DNA of 64,000 bases from Topomyia yanbarensis (taxonomy: Eukaryota; Arthropoda; Insecta; Diptera; Culicidae): assembly GCF_030247195.1 (NCBI RefSeq), contig NC_080672.1, forward strand, positions 347,322,413 to 347,386,412. The letters are read 5' to 3'. Made by a program: the position numbers and the translations under genes. Within the stretch, counting starts at the first letter, position 1; the number at the start of each line of letters is the position of its first letter. Positions 1 through 11,614 of this stretch are shown in pieces. The notes under the pieces were generated by a model. It searched no databases. It worked only from the letters and a program-made list of their open reading frames with translations, and had not been told where the DNA came from.

Positions 1-2585
1 AATTAATTACTTATCTACTTTTTTTCTCCGTGAATCTTCATTCGTCATAGTCAAATTTATTTTAAAATTAACTCGTCATTCATTTTTTGTGTTCAGGTGA
101 CCATGCTGCCGTGACGAGCTTAAGTGTTTATTAATTATTAAAATATTGAAATAATTTTACTGTGGTATGCTGGTTTTTTTTTCTGTTTGGTATGTGGAGG
201 CTCAGTTCCACCTTCCTATACCTTTCCAATTATGCATGCCACCGTCGTGTGTGAAATTTACCTTAAAAGCAAGCGGAGTATTGCTCTAACCAAACTTATT
301 ACATTTACAATGATCGTAGCATGAACGAATTCGATTTCAAAGGACTGTGATTTATAACAATCAAAAGAAATTAGACTGTAACAATCACCTAACATTGGCT
401 TGAAAAAATATTTGTTAATAATTTTTAAAGGAGATTGCAGTAAAAAAGAGACAAAATTCCACATTTTTTCCTTAACGTCTATAACATCGATTTTTATTTC
501 GTCAAAAATTTATTATGTATAAATCAAAAGAAATTTTATCTATTTTAATAAATCTTATCAATTTACCATTTCAGTTAACTACGAGAGGCCCTGCACTTGA
601 CAAAGTAGTAGTAGTTTCACGCGCAGAAGCCGACGATATCCGCCATTTTGAATTTCCGAAAGGAATCATTTTCTAGTTGTTGCTTGATTCTCCGCCGGAT
701 CCAGGGGAAGTTTCCTTATAGGGTGGATCCAAAATTTTCCGTACTTTTATTCAATTGAGCATTTAAAAATCTTGAACACCCCTCGTTTTGGAGGTGTGTT
801 CATGCGAAATGTTGGCTCTAAACAACATACCTGCCAATATCTTCTCGGGCGTAAGTGGCGCCATCTGTTACCGAACACTTCTACTTACATTACCTCAATG
901 TTGTAAAATGTGGAGGCTTTTGTTCCTCGAAATTAGATCGACGAATTATTTGCAGCTGTCCTTACCAAGTCTAACTTAAATCAGTAATGGAATTTGCGTT
1001 TCGACGTGTGTAGTAATCTAGTTTGTCTACTCCTAAAATGTTCTACTAGCGCGTTTGAGTCGACGGTTTATATACTAAGCCGCTGTTGCCTTGTTTATAT
1101 TCGCCTTTTTCGTCTCGTAGGTCTAAGGCTGATCAAATGATTATTAACAAATATGATAAAAAATACTAACAGTATTGGCACTTACTCGTGAATACTTTAT
1201 TCAATACAACTGTGCTATATTTCTTTTCAATCTTATAACAGAATTTGATATTGGTAGTTGTTATGCCATACCCTAGGTAAATATGCTAGAGTAATAACAA
1301 TATTTTTAAGTTCCACAGAAACAATCTCCCTTCATTAGATACTTGAGAGTTATTTGCCTCCGCACTCGGAGACCACCAATCCTCCTCCAAATAACTTATT
1401 TGTCATTTCCAAGAACCTGAGTAGCTGGTCGAGTGAAACAATCAACATTCTCCCAGTTGCCAGTCCTGCACTCATTCCTGGAATTAGCCAACATACCCAA
1501 GGTCGGCTGCTAGAAAGATCCACATGTATCTCTGCACAAGCGAAGTGATCAATCCATTTGTTAGTAGGACCACACATCCACAAACCACTCATGAACATAT
1601 TTGTACCAACGAGAATGGGTCATGCCAGACGAAGCCCACAGGTTCAGCACTAACTCGTCCCATCTCAGTAAAAAAATATACTTGTGCCTGTCCCTAGCTC
1701 TTTGACAGCCCACTTTAATCAGAGATCACTTTTTGGCAGATAACAAGAAATATCAGCCGTATTCAATAAGCAATTTCCCAGCATACTAAAATCCCCACTG
1801 TCAGTTCCTATTTTATCAAGCAAAATTAATATACTGTGTGCCGTATACCCGTTGCTCTATTGCCGATGCGATATAATATCCGTACCGGAATATTGCTTAT
1901 TGCTTTGAAAGTTGGATTTTTGATGCACTTCGCTATCACACTTTTTCACGGTTGCCAAATGAAATAATATGAAATCGACAAAAAATTAACTTTTTCCATC
2001 AAATTTATTGTAAAAACCGGGATACAGGCAGCCATGCTAACCTTCCAGCTACTAAAAGTAAGAAGAAGTTGGTTTTTGACACTTTTCTATGTCAATAATT
2101 TGTCAGATCGAAGGAGTTGCACTTTTGATCACACTTTTGATTCATCACACTTTCATACTGTGCAGTTCGATTTGGTGGGAACTGCGCAATATTATTTGAT
2201 GATTGCTAAAAAGCACACAATCCTATGAAATCTAGGACTGTCAGGTAATCAAGTGTCAAATCAAATACAAATATGTTAATACGGAATGCTCTGATGAGTA
2301 CACATTTTATAACCCAGGTACACCGATAAAAATACACTGTCAGAGTGACAGCATACTATGATGAAATAGTGATGTTTGAAAAGTTATGACGTTTAATTTC
2401 AATTGTTTTTATTTTGTACAAATCATCGGACCAGGAATAGGTTTGTTTGCAGACTTTTGATAGCTCAAATTATTCGACGATTAAGCAAATAATATAAATA
2501 TATAATATAAATCAAAGAAGAGAGATAACAAGGAAGTCAATAATGACATCTTTGGTATCTTTCTTCTTAATAACATCTTCGGTTA
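1..2585. other. AT-rich intergenic DNA
   Basis: No gene, RNA or complete transposon was recognised here. A small minus-strand open frame (1350-1598) is listed separately. A stretch near 690-706 resembles the terminal sequence of CAGTGGCGGATCCAG-type hAT MITEs but has no partner end. Confidence 0.4.
1350..1598 (-). CDS. Unrecognised short open frame, possible exon or relic
   Basis: Open frame of 82 codons on the minus strand, Trp/Cys-rich at its start (residues 6-12 and 30-40) and Gly-rich at its end. The composition looks more protein-like than the surrounding shadows. The frame is not continued upstream: a stop lies just before it, and no clear splice sites frame it. I do not recognise a family. 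It may be a broken transposon piece or an isolated exon. Confidence 0.15.
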   Translation of the reverse strand: MFMSGLWMCGPTNKWIDHFACAEIHVDLSSSRPWVCWLIPGMSAGLATGRMLIVSLDQLLRFLEMTNKLFGGGLVVSECGGK

Positions 2586-2587
2586 TA

Positions 2588-2851
2588 CAGTCGTGATTCG
2601 CTGGTTGGGCAACAGCCTTTGTATAATCAATGAATTTGATTCGCTAGTTGAACCGACTGACATAAGTCGAAAACTTTTCAACGGAGACGTTAGTAGTGTA
2701 AATGCGTTTGTTCAAAGCTCCATTTATTGTCAGATTGATTGTCAAAGTGAATTTGACAAAATATTTTGGCGTTAAGATGCTTTGTAGTTAGACAACGGTC
2801 CAACTAAAAATCGGTTCAAATAAAATATGACCAACCAGCGAATAACGACTG
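2588..2851. mobile_element. MITE, Tc1/mariner type, TA duplication
   Basis: A 264-bp element whose ends form an inverted repeat of about 21 bp (left CAGTCGTGATTCGCTGG, right its near-perfect complement). It is flanked by TA at 2586-2587 and 2852-2853, the target preferred by Tc1/mariner transposases. No transposase frame is present, so it is non-autonomous. Confidence 0.8.
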
Positions 2852-2853
2852 TA

Positions 2854-3867
2854 TTGAACGATTGTTCATTTTTCATATCTGTGGAAGATTTAGGTGAGAA
2901 AAATCGACTCGGAAGTTGATGTTAATATTTTTTAAACTAATTTCAAGTTTAATCTTCGAAAATGTGTATACCGTCCTTCTACACGCAGAAGAATCAAGCC
3001 TTTTTGAAACAACAATACGTTTAGTTAAATTTAAAACATGACGAATAAATGTTTCAAACTGAAATGGACGTTTCTTGAAAGTGCATGTATTTGGTTTAGC
3101 TCAACAAATACTTTCCATTTTAAATAGAAACATTGTTGGAACAAAATAAAATTTGTTTGATCGAACTGATCCATTTGTTAAAAACCAACAGAATCTTTGT
3201 TTGATTTCAACTAAATTTGAGTTGAACCCTCTCCTTTGGTTAATATTAGACTTTTTTTGTTTCTTCCAACTTGTTTGTTTGGTAAAACTTATCATGATTT
3301 TGTTGCTTTAAACGAAATAATTGTTGAAACTATTGATAACCCAACAAATGAACTTTTTTGTAATTTCAAACAACAACATTGATTGAATGAAACCTGAATC
3401 TTGTTTGTCACTTTATCAATCAGGAAAATTGTAATTTGAAACCAAAATTTATTTTTTTCTTACTGTTTTTATTCTGCATGCATGTCAGTGTTAATAGTCA
3501 CCCGATTTCAAAATATCCATAGCATCACAAAAAAGCTCTTATTTCTAAGAAACACCGCTTTCTGCGATGTAGTTTTATACCGGTTCGGAAGTAATAATTA
3601 AAAAATGTTCTGCAGTTAATTTATTTTGCAGAGAATTACCAAAGAAAATTTAGTTTTCTTTCGCTTCACATCTTCTCATACATATATTGTCAATTTTCTT
3701 TAAAAAATAGGAAAAATTACACAAAATTTACGAAATGTCCTACCAATTTGTCAATAAATAATAAATTGAATATATAGAGAGTTTTACCAGACAGGGTTCC
3801 CGCGAAACCCATCTTAATCCAACCAAAGATCATGTAGTACACATTTCACAAATAAATCACCTGCCAC
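2854..3867. other. AT-rich intergenic DNA
   Basis: No gene seen. Between about 3060 and 3430 there are many short A/T-rich words such as CAAACAA and TTTGTTTG on both strands, perhaps a decayed repeat, but I could not define its ends. Confidence 0.4.
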
Positions 3868-4593
3868 CCCGTATAGATAAATACCTTTCCAGAAATCTTC
3901 GGAACCATTTCCTAACTATTCATATAATACTCACCATATTGGGTATACAACTGATACATTCCACCATTATAATTCAACTATTGTACTACCATACTCATTT
4001 TAGTTACCATTTCCAACACCTTCCGTGTGTCCTATATTGTAGATTTGTATACTACATTGTACTTTTGCGCTAGAGGTGAATATTGCTCTGGTGGTCTTTG
4101 TTATTAGCATATCTGTTCACGCTGCTCCAAAAACCTGTAGCTTAACATGATCAAAAATCGTCGTCTTGCAATATTACGGCGATATCTCAATTGGATAAAG
4201 CAACAGTCCAGTTAGTCTCAAACAAACTCTCATCAGAAGATTGCGTGTAACAAAACGAAATTTCATCAATCGATAGAATTGAAATGTGAAAGGGAAGACA
4301 CTTTTTTTCTGCGCCAGTATTTTACACATCGCTAGATCTAAAATATGTATGCCACCATAATCTGTATAGTTCTTGAATGGTATGCTGTCAAAATGTATAT
4401 GGAAAATCGTATATTTTGGTATGGTGACTGTTCTTAACGACCCGTTGTTTGTATGGTCGAGCATGGAAAAACGACACTGGTTATGTTCGATATTATACCA
4501 GGCAATACTTAATCTATTGTTGAACGAACCATATTGAAAATGGTTTTTCGACGTTTGATACAATGGTTGGCATATGGTACAGATTTTTGCGGG
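3868..4593. repeat. Dispersed 0.73-kb repeat, copy 1
   Basis: Aligns end to end and in the same orientation with 24155-24878 (726 versus 724 bp), with scattered substitutions. Both copies begin CCCGTATA and end GCGGG. The reverse complement of the right end (CCCGCAAAAAT) partly resembles the left end, so this may be an inverted-repeat transposon without coding capacity. No target duplication was found. A tRNA-like word (AGCTCAATTGGATA in copy 2) lies inside. The 129-codon minus-strand frame inside is not treated as a gene. Confidence 0.75.
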
Positions 4594-6235
4594 ACATCAT
4601 TATGGGACCATATTTCAAATTAATCATTGAACCAACAGTACTCACACCATTTCGGACACTGAAAAAAAATCCACGCGCTAATTCTATTTACTTCAAACCG
4701 CTTAAAATCCATATGAAGAAGAAATTCTACTGTTATCTCGCGCACACATACCTTCTATGAGTCAACTGTATAAACTATGTATGCACACACATAAGTTATA
4801 TGTGCGAATTGTTATAGAATCGGGTTTTATGTGCCTTATAGTTATGAAATGTGAATGTAAGACTAATATCTCTTGTAAATACACACATTAGGTTTATGTG
4901 ACAGCAAATAGTGTGTATCTGCCTCCGCTAATTGCAAAAATCTAAGTGTAAAATCAATAGGCATAACGTTTACAATTTTTTTTAAGTGGATGCTTGCCGG
5001 AATAAACCCAAATAGAAATTTACGGCAACAAAGCGATATTTTCTACAATAGTTTACAATACTAAGTTTGTGCTACAATATAAAAACAATAAACTTTAGCA
5101 TTTCTACAGTAATTTTCAATGTAAAATAGACTTTTACCGTATAACATGGGGTGGTTATGTGTCTTAACATTAAAAAATCGATCTTTTTCCAAATATTTTT
5201 TTTCTCGGAAACAGTAACATTTAATAAGAAATTTACTGTATCATTTTTTCTTTGGCCAGTAAAACGAATGAAGTTTCTTCGTAAATCTACTGAGGGTACT
5301 CTACGTCGAACAATATTGATACAATGATAACCATAATATTATTCTATGATTAGTTGTAGGATAAATGATATTGTCTAGATTAGATTAGATTAGATTTTAT
5401 TTATTTGAAGTGGTCCCTTTAACTTATTGTCATTTGGGACAAATTATATTGTTAATTCATCTGTAATGGCCCAGAGCTCAATTTCGAAAGCACTTATAAT
5501 GCTTGCGTTCATGGGAAAAGTTCCAATAAACGTTATTTCGCCTAATTTTTTCAAAAAAATTGTATTGTTAAGCGGCGCTTACATGTTCAATATTTTTTGT
5601 CAATACAGTATTGACGATATTGTTACAATATTTCAATCTCATTTGAAATCCACATCGTCAATACAACTTTTTTCCTTCACACTTATAACACTTTTTTCAA
5701 TGCTCTCTAGTATTGACAAAAATATTAAACATGTAAGGGCCGCTTTACACTATTGGAGCAAATAATGGTTTTGGTTTGGAGAATTATTTGGTGTATTCGC
5801 GAAATCTAAACCAATTAGCGTATGAGGGCAAAAGACCTGATTTAGAAAAGTAGGATATGAACTGACCCGTGCAACCTTATTCACTTTTTTCCGCGTGTCT
5901 TTATATTTGTACATACCATCGTCTTTGGTCCTGTGGTGCAGTTTTAGTACAGCTATTCATCACTAGGTATCGCTGCAACTTAAATATTTTGGTGGTTCGT
6001 TTCACTTGAGCGAACGTATCTTGGAACAGTTGCAGCATTGGAACAAACATTTTCGGGGATTTTATCAACGTACTCAAAAAATAAACGTCAATCTGATAAA
6101 AATAAAATTTTGCGGCTTTGTTGAAACTTGGATTCTTTGCCAACTTCATTATTGTTGCTGAATTGCGAATCAACGCTAGTTAATTTTAAAATAATTGTTC
6201 AATAAATAAACATCACTGTAAAAACCACTTCGAAA
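4594..6235. other. Intergenic DNA upstream of the NCOA5-like gene
   Basis: AT-rich and without a recognised gene. A short GATTA/AGATT tandem lies at about 5376-5397. The region just upstream of 6236 must hold the 5' UTR and promoter of the NCOA5-like gene, but no TATA box or initiator can be assigned with confidence. Confidence 0.4.
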
Positions 6236-7671
6236 ATGATGTCTGCCTCGGAACCAGTAGTTTCTCGTGTTTACATAGGCGGCTTGGGCGAACAGGCGTC
6301 CCGACAGGACATGGAGGAACTTTTCAAAGACTATGAACCGTATTCTGATCTGAATTTGCTGCGAGGGTACGGCTTTGTACAATTTCCTTCCGAAGAAGCG
6401 GCCCACTTGGCGATCGAAGGACTTAACGGTAAGATGTTGAAAGGGCGAAAGTTAACGGTGAAAATAGCACACGACAACCGTGCAAAAAAAGGTCTTTTGC
6501 CGAGAGGAGCCGGTGGACCGGAAGGACAGGCTGGCATGGTTCGGGATAGATCTCCCATCGACGGGAACCGCTTTGCAGATGGATATCCGCCCCGAGGTGG
6601 GTATCGTGGAATGTATCCTGGAATGGAAATGGGTGGCTTTTCGGATCCAATGATGCGCATGCATCAGCAGGGCCCTCCAGCACAGCCGGAAAGCAATGAT
6701 TGTGAGATTATTGTAGTTTCTAGAGATTTGACGTGAGTAATGAGTAATTGTATATAGAATAATAAATTGATTTGCTTTCTTTTTTTACGTTTAGAACCTA
6801 TGCAGAAAATATAGAATCCAGACTAAAGCGAAATGGGCTGACAGTGGATCTTCTGTTCCCAAACGATGACGTTCCGATTGGTAAAGTTTTGTCCAATATC
6901 GCTTCCCGTGGCAGTTACTATGCCATACTAATCACACCGGAAAATGAGGAACGAAACAGCATAACGGTGAATGTTTTGTACGGAGTTCCAGCAGAGCATC
7001 GGAACATGCCAACTGATGATGCAATCATGTTCATTTGCAAGGATTTCGAGGATAAGCTTCGTTCGGAACAGGAGAAAACATCCAAATACCGGGCCGGCTC
7101 GATGATGGGTTCAAGCACCAATAACAGTCATTTAATGTACAATGCACCGCCGCTGCAAGATAAACATCCTGATCCGATACAAAATATGCTCAATCTTCTT
7201 GCTGCCAATCGGCAACTTACCGTTCTACAGTATGATCGAGTCATAAAATACCTGAACGAACGCAAGGAAATGCAGATCAAATATGAGCTCGGCGAAGACT
7301 TTGATTCCGCCGGTGCCAGCAGCTTGATGGATACTAAAACTAAAGAGGAAAACGAAAAGTTACTGCAGCGCAAGATTATGGACATTCTCAACAAACCGTC
7401 GATCATTGCCCCGAAGCCTAAATTAGTGGAACCGGAAATTGAAAAGCGAAACGTTTCCAGTGGATTCTCGTCTTTCGGTGGTATCACAGTGGCAATGGCG
7501 GCTGCATCTGCGACGTCCAGTGCGAGTTCGGCAGCCGCGCCCGCCCCAAGATCGAATAGCAGTATTCCGATTGATGGCGGTGCTGCGCCGAAACTGCTTC
7601 ACGATCCTAAGGTACAGAAAGCACTAGATTCACTGTTGCTTTCCGGATTGGGTGGTGGGCTCAAGTTTTAA
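6236..7671 (+). CDS. NCOA5: NCOA5-like RNA-binding nuclear receptor coactivator
   Basis: Two exons, 6236-6732 and 6795-7671, encode 457 aa. An RRM lies at residues 10-78 with RNP2 (VYIGGL, 12-17) and RNP1 (GYGFVQF, 44-50). A Gly/Arg-rich linker (90-125) follows. At about 155-260 there is a domain like the anticodon-binding fold of class II tRNA synthetases, with the EHRNMP motif typical of NCOA5. The LLNLL-type helix region (ANRQLTVLQYDRVIKYLNER) and a Ser/Ala-rich tail complete the match. In animals NCOA5 is a nuclear protein that modulates nuclear-receptor transcription without the AF-2 route and binds RNA. Two ATGs stand in tandem at 6236 and 6239; either may start. The intron joins phase 2 to phase 1 (AC|A). 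AATAAA overlaps the region just after the stop. The family assignment is strong; the role in insects is inferred. Confidence 0.88.
6733..6794 (+). other. Intron of the NCOA5-like gene (62 nt)
   Basis: Donor GTGAGT at 6733, a T-rich tract, and acceptor TTTAG ending at 6794. Removing it keeps the frame across the junction, between the RRM/linker part and the rest of the anticodon-binding-like domain. Confidence 0.9.
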
Positions 7672-7676
7672 AGTTT

Positions 7677-7682
7677 AATAAA
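7677..7682 (+). terminator. Poly(A) signal of the NCOA5-like gene
   Basis: AATAAA begins 6 nt after the stop codon. If used, the 3' UTR would be very short (roughly 20-40 nt). Confidence 0.55.
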
Positions 7683-8767
7683 CGTATTAGCCTAGAAATA
7701 ATGATATGACACTTATGTACGATTGATCTGTGTTTCCATAGTTGTGAGCCGTTCCCATGTAGGCAATATTGAGTGGAACTGCCTTGTAATTCATTCGAAG
7801 CTATTTGGCAAGCTAGCAACACACAGTTTGCGGTTGACACTAGTGTATTCAATAGAATGAAACCATTTTAAATTGAATCTTAAGGTACGAACAATGATGA
7901 TTGTAAAAAAGGACGAAATAGATAACAATGTTTTGTACGCTGGAAAAAATAAACTCATCAATTAATTGAATTCAACTAGAGGATTGTTTTTCTCAATATT
8001 TTTGTACTTTTCATGCTTATTCTTGATGCGGGTAATCAGTGAAGGTGTGAAACTAAATTTTTCTAGCCAAAACATGTTTCATGTCATATCATTGCACGAG
8101 ACAAAGATAGATGTTTTAAGGGGGATGGAGGGGTGTTGAGGTTTTGAGATAATTTTACTCATATTAAATGAAAAATTCTATTTTTCACTAAAAAAATCAG
8201 CCTTTTTATGAATCTTTTTTATTCGTTTTGAATCAAGGTTGGATTATAAATTCTTGTATGGGGGATAATCTTGTGTTAGGGTATAAGTACAAATTCTTAT
8301 TGTTAATGTTTTCGCTGCCGCACAGATCTGTCCAACTTATACCCGGAACAGTAATCAGTCTGTGTCCTAGCATTTAAGTATAATAGTTTTATAGATTTAC
8401 GGCAATCAAATAAGCTAGGTTGGACTACTAACCTTAATGACTTGTTCGGTTTCGAAGTATATTTTAATGTGTTCCTAATGGTCTTGTTCATACAGTCTAC
8501 GATCCGTACTGTTAATACGGATAATTGTATCCGTAATGTATCCTACCCGCACTAACTCTATCCGTACCGTAGCTTTAATTCCTGTTAGGTTTAATTTTAG
8601 GTATTTATTAGCGTATAATATGATTAAACTCACCACAGTGCAGTTGGGGTAGATTTAGTTGGAAACGGGAACAATTATTTCACTTGAGATTTAGATAAAT
8701 TTGTAACTATTGTGACAATTTGTGTTCTGGCTCACGCTACTTCTTACCGAATAACTTGACGAGTGGG
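7683..8767. other. Intergenic DNA
   Basis: AT-rich sequence downstream of the NCOA5-like gene. No RNA gene, CDS or complete repeat recognised. Confidence 0.4.
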
Positions 8768-8912
8768 CCGTGTCGATTAGCTAGCAGTGGATCGTTGGGG
8801 CGCCAGTGAACCGGAAGCTACGTTCCACCCGGAATCGCTGGATGGACCTCAGAACCTACTGATTAGCCCGTTGAGTAGGCTAGGTCAGCCGCAGGAGACC
8901 ATATCGAGTAGA
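8768..8912 (+). repeat. Fragment of an R1/Waldo-like LINE 3' UTR
   Basis: This segment matches the reverse complement of about 19421-19566, including the shared words GGCGCCAGTGAA, CGGAATCGCTGGATGG and GTTGAGTAGGCTAG. At 18.9-19.8 kb the sequence is the 3' UTR of a minus-strand R1-type LINE, so this fragment is a piece of the same family in + orientation. GC-rich sequence to about 9050 may extend it. No coding part is present. Confidence 0.7.
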
Positions 8913-9049
8913 TCAGGACGAAGCAAAGAGCTAAATGGCTTACGGCAATGAACATCGGTATCGGGAAAAATCTACCGCCGGGGTGTTCACAGTAGGGTAG
9001 ATTCTCCACCATGGAATCCGACCAAATCGTGACAATGGTGTATGAATAC

Positions 9050-9361
9050 ACAGATCACCAAGTAATCCACCTAGTAGGGAGAAAATAGATTTCAATTATA
9101 ATTCATATTCATGTCGGAGCATGTCGTTTCTTTGTTTTTCTAGCCTCTTTTGTTCTCACAAGTCTCCTATCTCAAGCCTCCACGCGAGTCTAAATCTATT
9201 GATGACATTAAATGGTCCTTACACCGCGACGACTGGGTGCTATCAGCCTTTTGCCGATAGTAGCAGAATGAGAGGGTGCGAACAGATTTAATCAAGAAAA
9301 TAATACCGTAAAAGTGAATAGCTGGTCGGAAATCATCCGCAACAAGACTCTAGTCTGACCA
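9050..9361. other. Intergenic DNA
   Basis: No feature recognised; mixed composition. Confidence 0.35.
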
Positions 9362-10038
9362 GCGATGCCAACCTTCCAGTTTAAACTGGATTCTTCCAGT
9401 TTTTTTACAACATCCAGTCAAACAGACAATCGGAAAAATCTTCCAGTTTTTTTTTAATTTGAGGCAGTTTTATCCAATTTTTTTTAAATATTCATTTATT
9501 TAGTTTTTTCTCACAAATTATAACTTGATTCGTAGAATTTTCAAGCAAGCGATGGGATAATGCCGAGTGGCCCAGAATAAGATTTTAATCCATCGTAACC
9601 TGAACTCCTTTTATATCACCTGTGAGTAAAACGGTTCGCGAATGAACATTTTGATTCGATTTCAAATGAATTTTACTCAAACCTAAAGGTGGCAGTACAT
9701 TGTGTCAAATATTTTGATGAACAATTGTTGAATTCTCAGCTAATTGCTATAGTGGTATTCGTAAGAAAGGTAAGTAAGCGCATCCTCAAGTTTGGCAAAT
9801 GGTATAAAATTTAGGGTTTTGTGGATGTGTACATTGAAACTTTCAAAACAGTAAAATTCGACTATAACTATTACAATTACAATCAAATTCGAATGTTTTA
9901 ATATTTTTTTTTATTTGGACAACAACATCAAAAGTGTAGGTAGGAAGAAGTAGGTTGTTTTTCGATCATCCAGTTTTTTCAGTTTTTTTATGAAAGGTTC
10001 CAGTTTTTTTGAAAAAAATGTTGGCAGACTCAGCCCTG
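9362..10038. mobile_element. Possible MITE with CCAGTTTTTTT subterminal repeats
   Basis: The left end (GATGCCAACCTTCCAG) and right end (TTCCAGTTTTTTTG...TGTTGGCAGAC) are inverted with respect to each other, and several CCAGTTTTTT words lie near both ends. The terminal GATGCCAAC word is shared with the hAT-like MITE at 50184-50746. I could not see a matching 8-bp target duplication, so the boundaries are approximate. Confidence 0.35.
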
Positions 10039-10379
10039 ACTAATATCGATGATCGCGGGTCAATAAGTACTGAAAATTCGCTGCGTTTATTTGTATGAAT
10101 CTAATTTCAAGTTCCGTTTATTGTGTGCCAGCCAATGTATCGGGTTAATAGTCCTTTGTATTTCTCTTCAATAGTCGTTATTATCACTCGTATATGTGTA
10201 GTTAACAAATCATCCTATACGTAAAATAGGAAATACTTTTCTTGATGTATAACATCTCGCGCTATCATAACTCTTTGTATTTATAAAGTGTTTTCACTCG
10301 GTAGTTATCAATCTAATAAATACATCGTTGAGAAGGAATAGCAAAAACTTTTTAAATGCAATAAATAGGGACCCCTTTA

Positions 10380-10469
10380 CGCAGATAAGATTAGCTTTTG
10401 TAGGCATTACTCCCACGGTCGGCTGTGTGGAGCTCAAATTGCTTTTGATTGAAAAACATAAGACACTCT
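10380..10469. repeat. Left part of an older repeat split by the LTR retrotransposon
   Basis: Together with 17566-17880 this matches about 26310-26830 in the same order (ACTCCCACGG, GGAGTTCAAATT-like, CAGAGTTTAAA, GAATCCTAGACC, CCTATGGAAG, ACGCAACGCAACGC). The LTR element is inserted between the two halves and has duplicated ACTCT. Confidence 0.7.
10465..10469. repeat. Target site duplication (left), LTR retrotransposon
   Basis: ACTCT, repeated exactly at 17566-17570. Five base pairs is usual for Ty3/Gypsy integrases. Confidence 0.9.
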
Positions 10470-11043
10470 TGTAGTGAATACGACGACTATGAATAATAAA
10501 AAGTAACAGGAACTTTGACAGTTATGCTTTTGAACGTCATTATGGAGATGTGAGTCGACATAAGATGTATTATCTTTACAACGCTCAGACACCCATGGAG
10601 CAAACGCATTGAAACGGTACACTGTTATCAGAGTTTGATCACATCGAGTTGAAAATAAAATATTGTGAAATAATCTAGGTACGATATATTAAAATATATA
10701 TATTTAAAAAAAAAGACTTCGTGAAAAGATAATATGCATAACAAGTAATATCAATCCTTAGAAATAAAATAATTGATATTAACTTTTATAGCGTAATTAG
10801 TATTGATAATGTTGATTAATTGATTGTCTAGAAAAATTCGAAGTGTGTAATCAAGGAATTGAAACGCAAACTAATAAAAAAAAGAAGAAAACAAAACGCA
10901 ATTTGAAGCAGGATTACAGACCGGACGTTGGAGGTGTTTTAGCGGATGCGAAAAAAAAGAATGCGTTCAGGCCTCATTCTGTGATCTATTACCGTAGAAG
11001 ATAGTCGCATTTTCTGTGGACAAAAAAAATTCTGAATACGACA
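10470..11043 (+). repeat. 5' LTR
   Basis: 574 bp, starts TGTAGTGAATAC and ends AATACGACA (TG...CA). The 10-mer TGAATACGAC occurs at both ends of the LTR (10475-10484 and 11033-11042). AATAAA occurs at 10763. A run of TATA-like sequence lies at about 10685-10705. It should hold the promoter and poly(A) signal, but the transcription start cannot be fixed. Confidence 0.93.
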
Positions 11044-11060
11044 TGGCGCAGTTAGTAGGT
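11044..11060 (+). other. Primer-binding site
   Basis: TGGCGCAGTTAGTAGG follows the LTR without a gap, as expected where the CCA end of a tRNA primes minus-strand synthesis. I could not name the cognate tRNA. A GTAAGT splice donor begins at its 3' edge (11059). Confidence 0.65.
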
Positions 11061-11609
11061 AAGTTTAAATGAATGATACGTTGGTGAAACTTGTTGAATA
11101 TAGGAAATTGGTTAAAAAAAAATAGTACTGAATTAATAGAGTACTGAACCACAAGAAAGAAATATTCATGAAGAACTGGATGTAGGGCGAGTAGGACTCT
11201 GCACCATGTGTACTAATATAAATTGAGGTGAAGCTATAAAAATATATGAATATTCGAGACAAAGCTGGATGTAGAGCGAGTAGGACTCTTCACCATATAT
11301 CTAAACGGAGTTACCACGTGTACTCTACATGTTAAAGGATGTCGAGCGAGTAGGTCTCTACATCATGTAGCCAATATGAGGCGAAACATATATATATATA
11401 TATTTACAAATATAGAGCGAGTAGGACTCTAAATAATGAAAAGCAGAAGCGCACAAAATTTATTTAATCCAGTAAGCGAGTGTGGCGCTGCAAAAAAAAA
11501 AACGATCATAACTAAATGTTTTTTTATATTTAAATCTGTTTAAAAAAAAAAATACAAGAATCAAAGAAATACTATTTATTTGTCTTTTTTGCCACTATCG
11601 TTTTCGCAG
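11059..11609 (+). other. Candidate leader intron (551 nt)
   Basis: Donor AGTAG|GTAAGT at 11059 lies at the end of the primer-binding site. The acceptor, a pyrimidine-rich tract ending TTTTCGCAG at 11609, is 5 nt before the gag ATG. Splicing would give a short-leader mRNA without the GCGAGTAGG repeats. The consensus sites are seen; use is inferred. Confidence 0.5.
11176..11482 (+). repeat. Leader repeats around GCGAGTAGGACTCT
   Basis: Four imperfect copies of a unit reading roughly GGATGTAGAGCGAGTAGG then ACTCT-CACCATGT. The GCGAG cores are at 11187, 11276, 11346 and 11417, spaced 89, 70 and 71 nt. A weaker fifth core is at 11476. They lie between the primer-binding site and gag, the place where packaging or dimerisation signals usually sit. 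Confidence 0.8.
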
Positions 11610-11614
11610 ATAAC

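Noticed and set aside
3060..3430. Possible MITE built from TTTGTTTG/CAAACAA words
   Set aside because: No defined ends or duplication could be found; may be only AT-rich low complexity.
4174..4563. 129-codon minus-strand open frame
   Set aside because: Lies inside the 0.73-kb repeat with no recognisable protein motif, and nothing suggests that the second copy keeps a frame there.
6331..6683. Long minus-strand frames opposite the NCOA5-like gene
   Set aside because: Shadows of the GC-richer coding exon on the other strand.
10434..10622. Small minus-strand frame repeated at 16962-17144
   Set aside because: The repetition comes from the two LTRs; the frame differs outside them and has no support as a gene.
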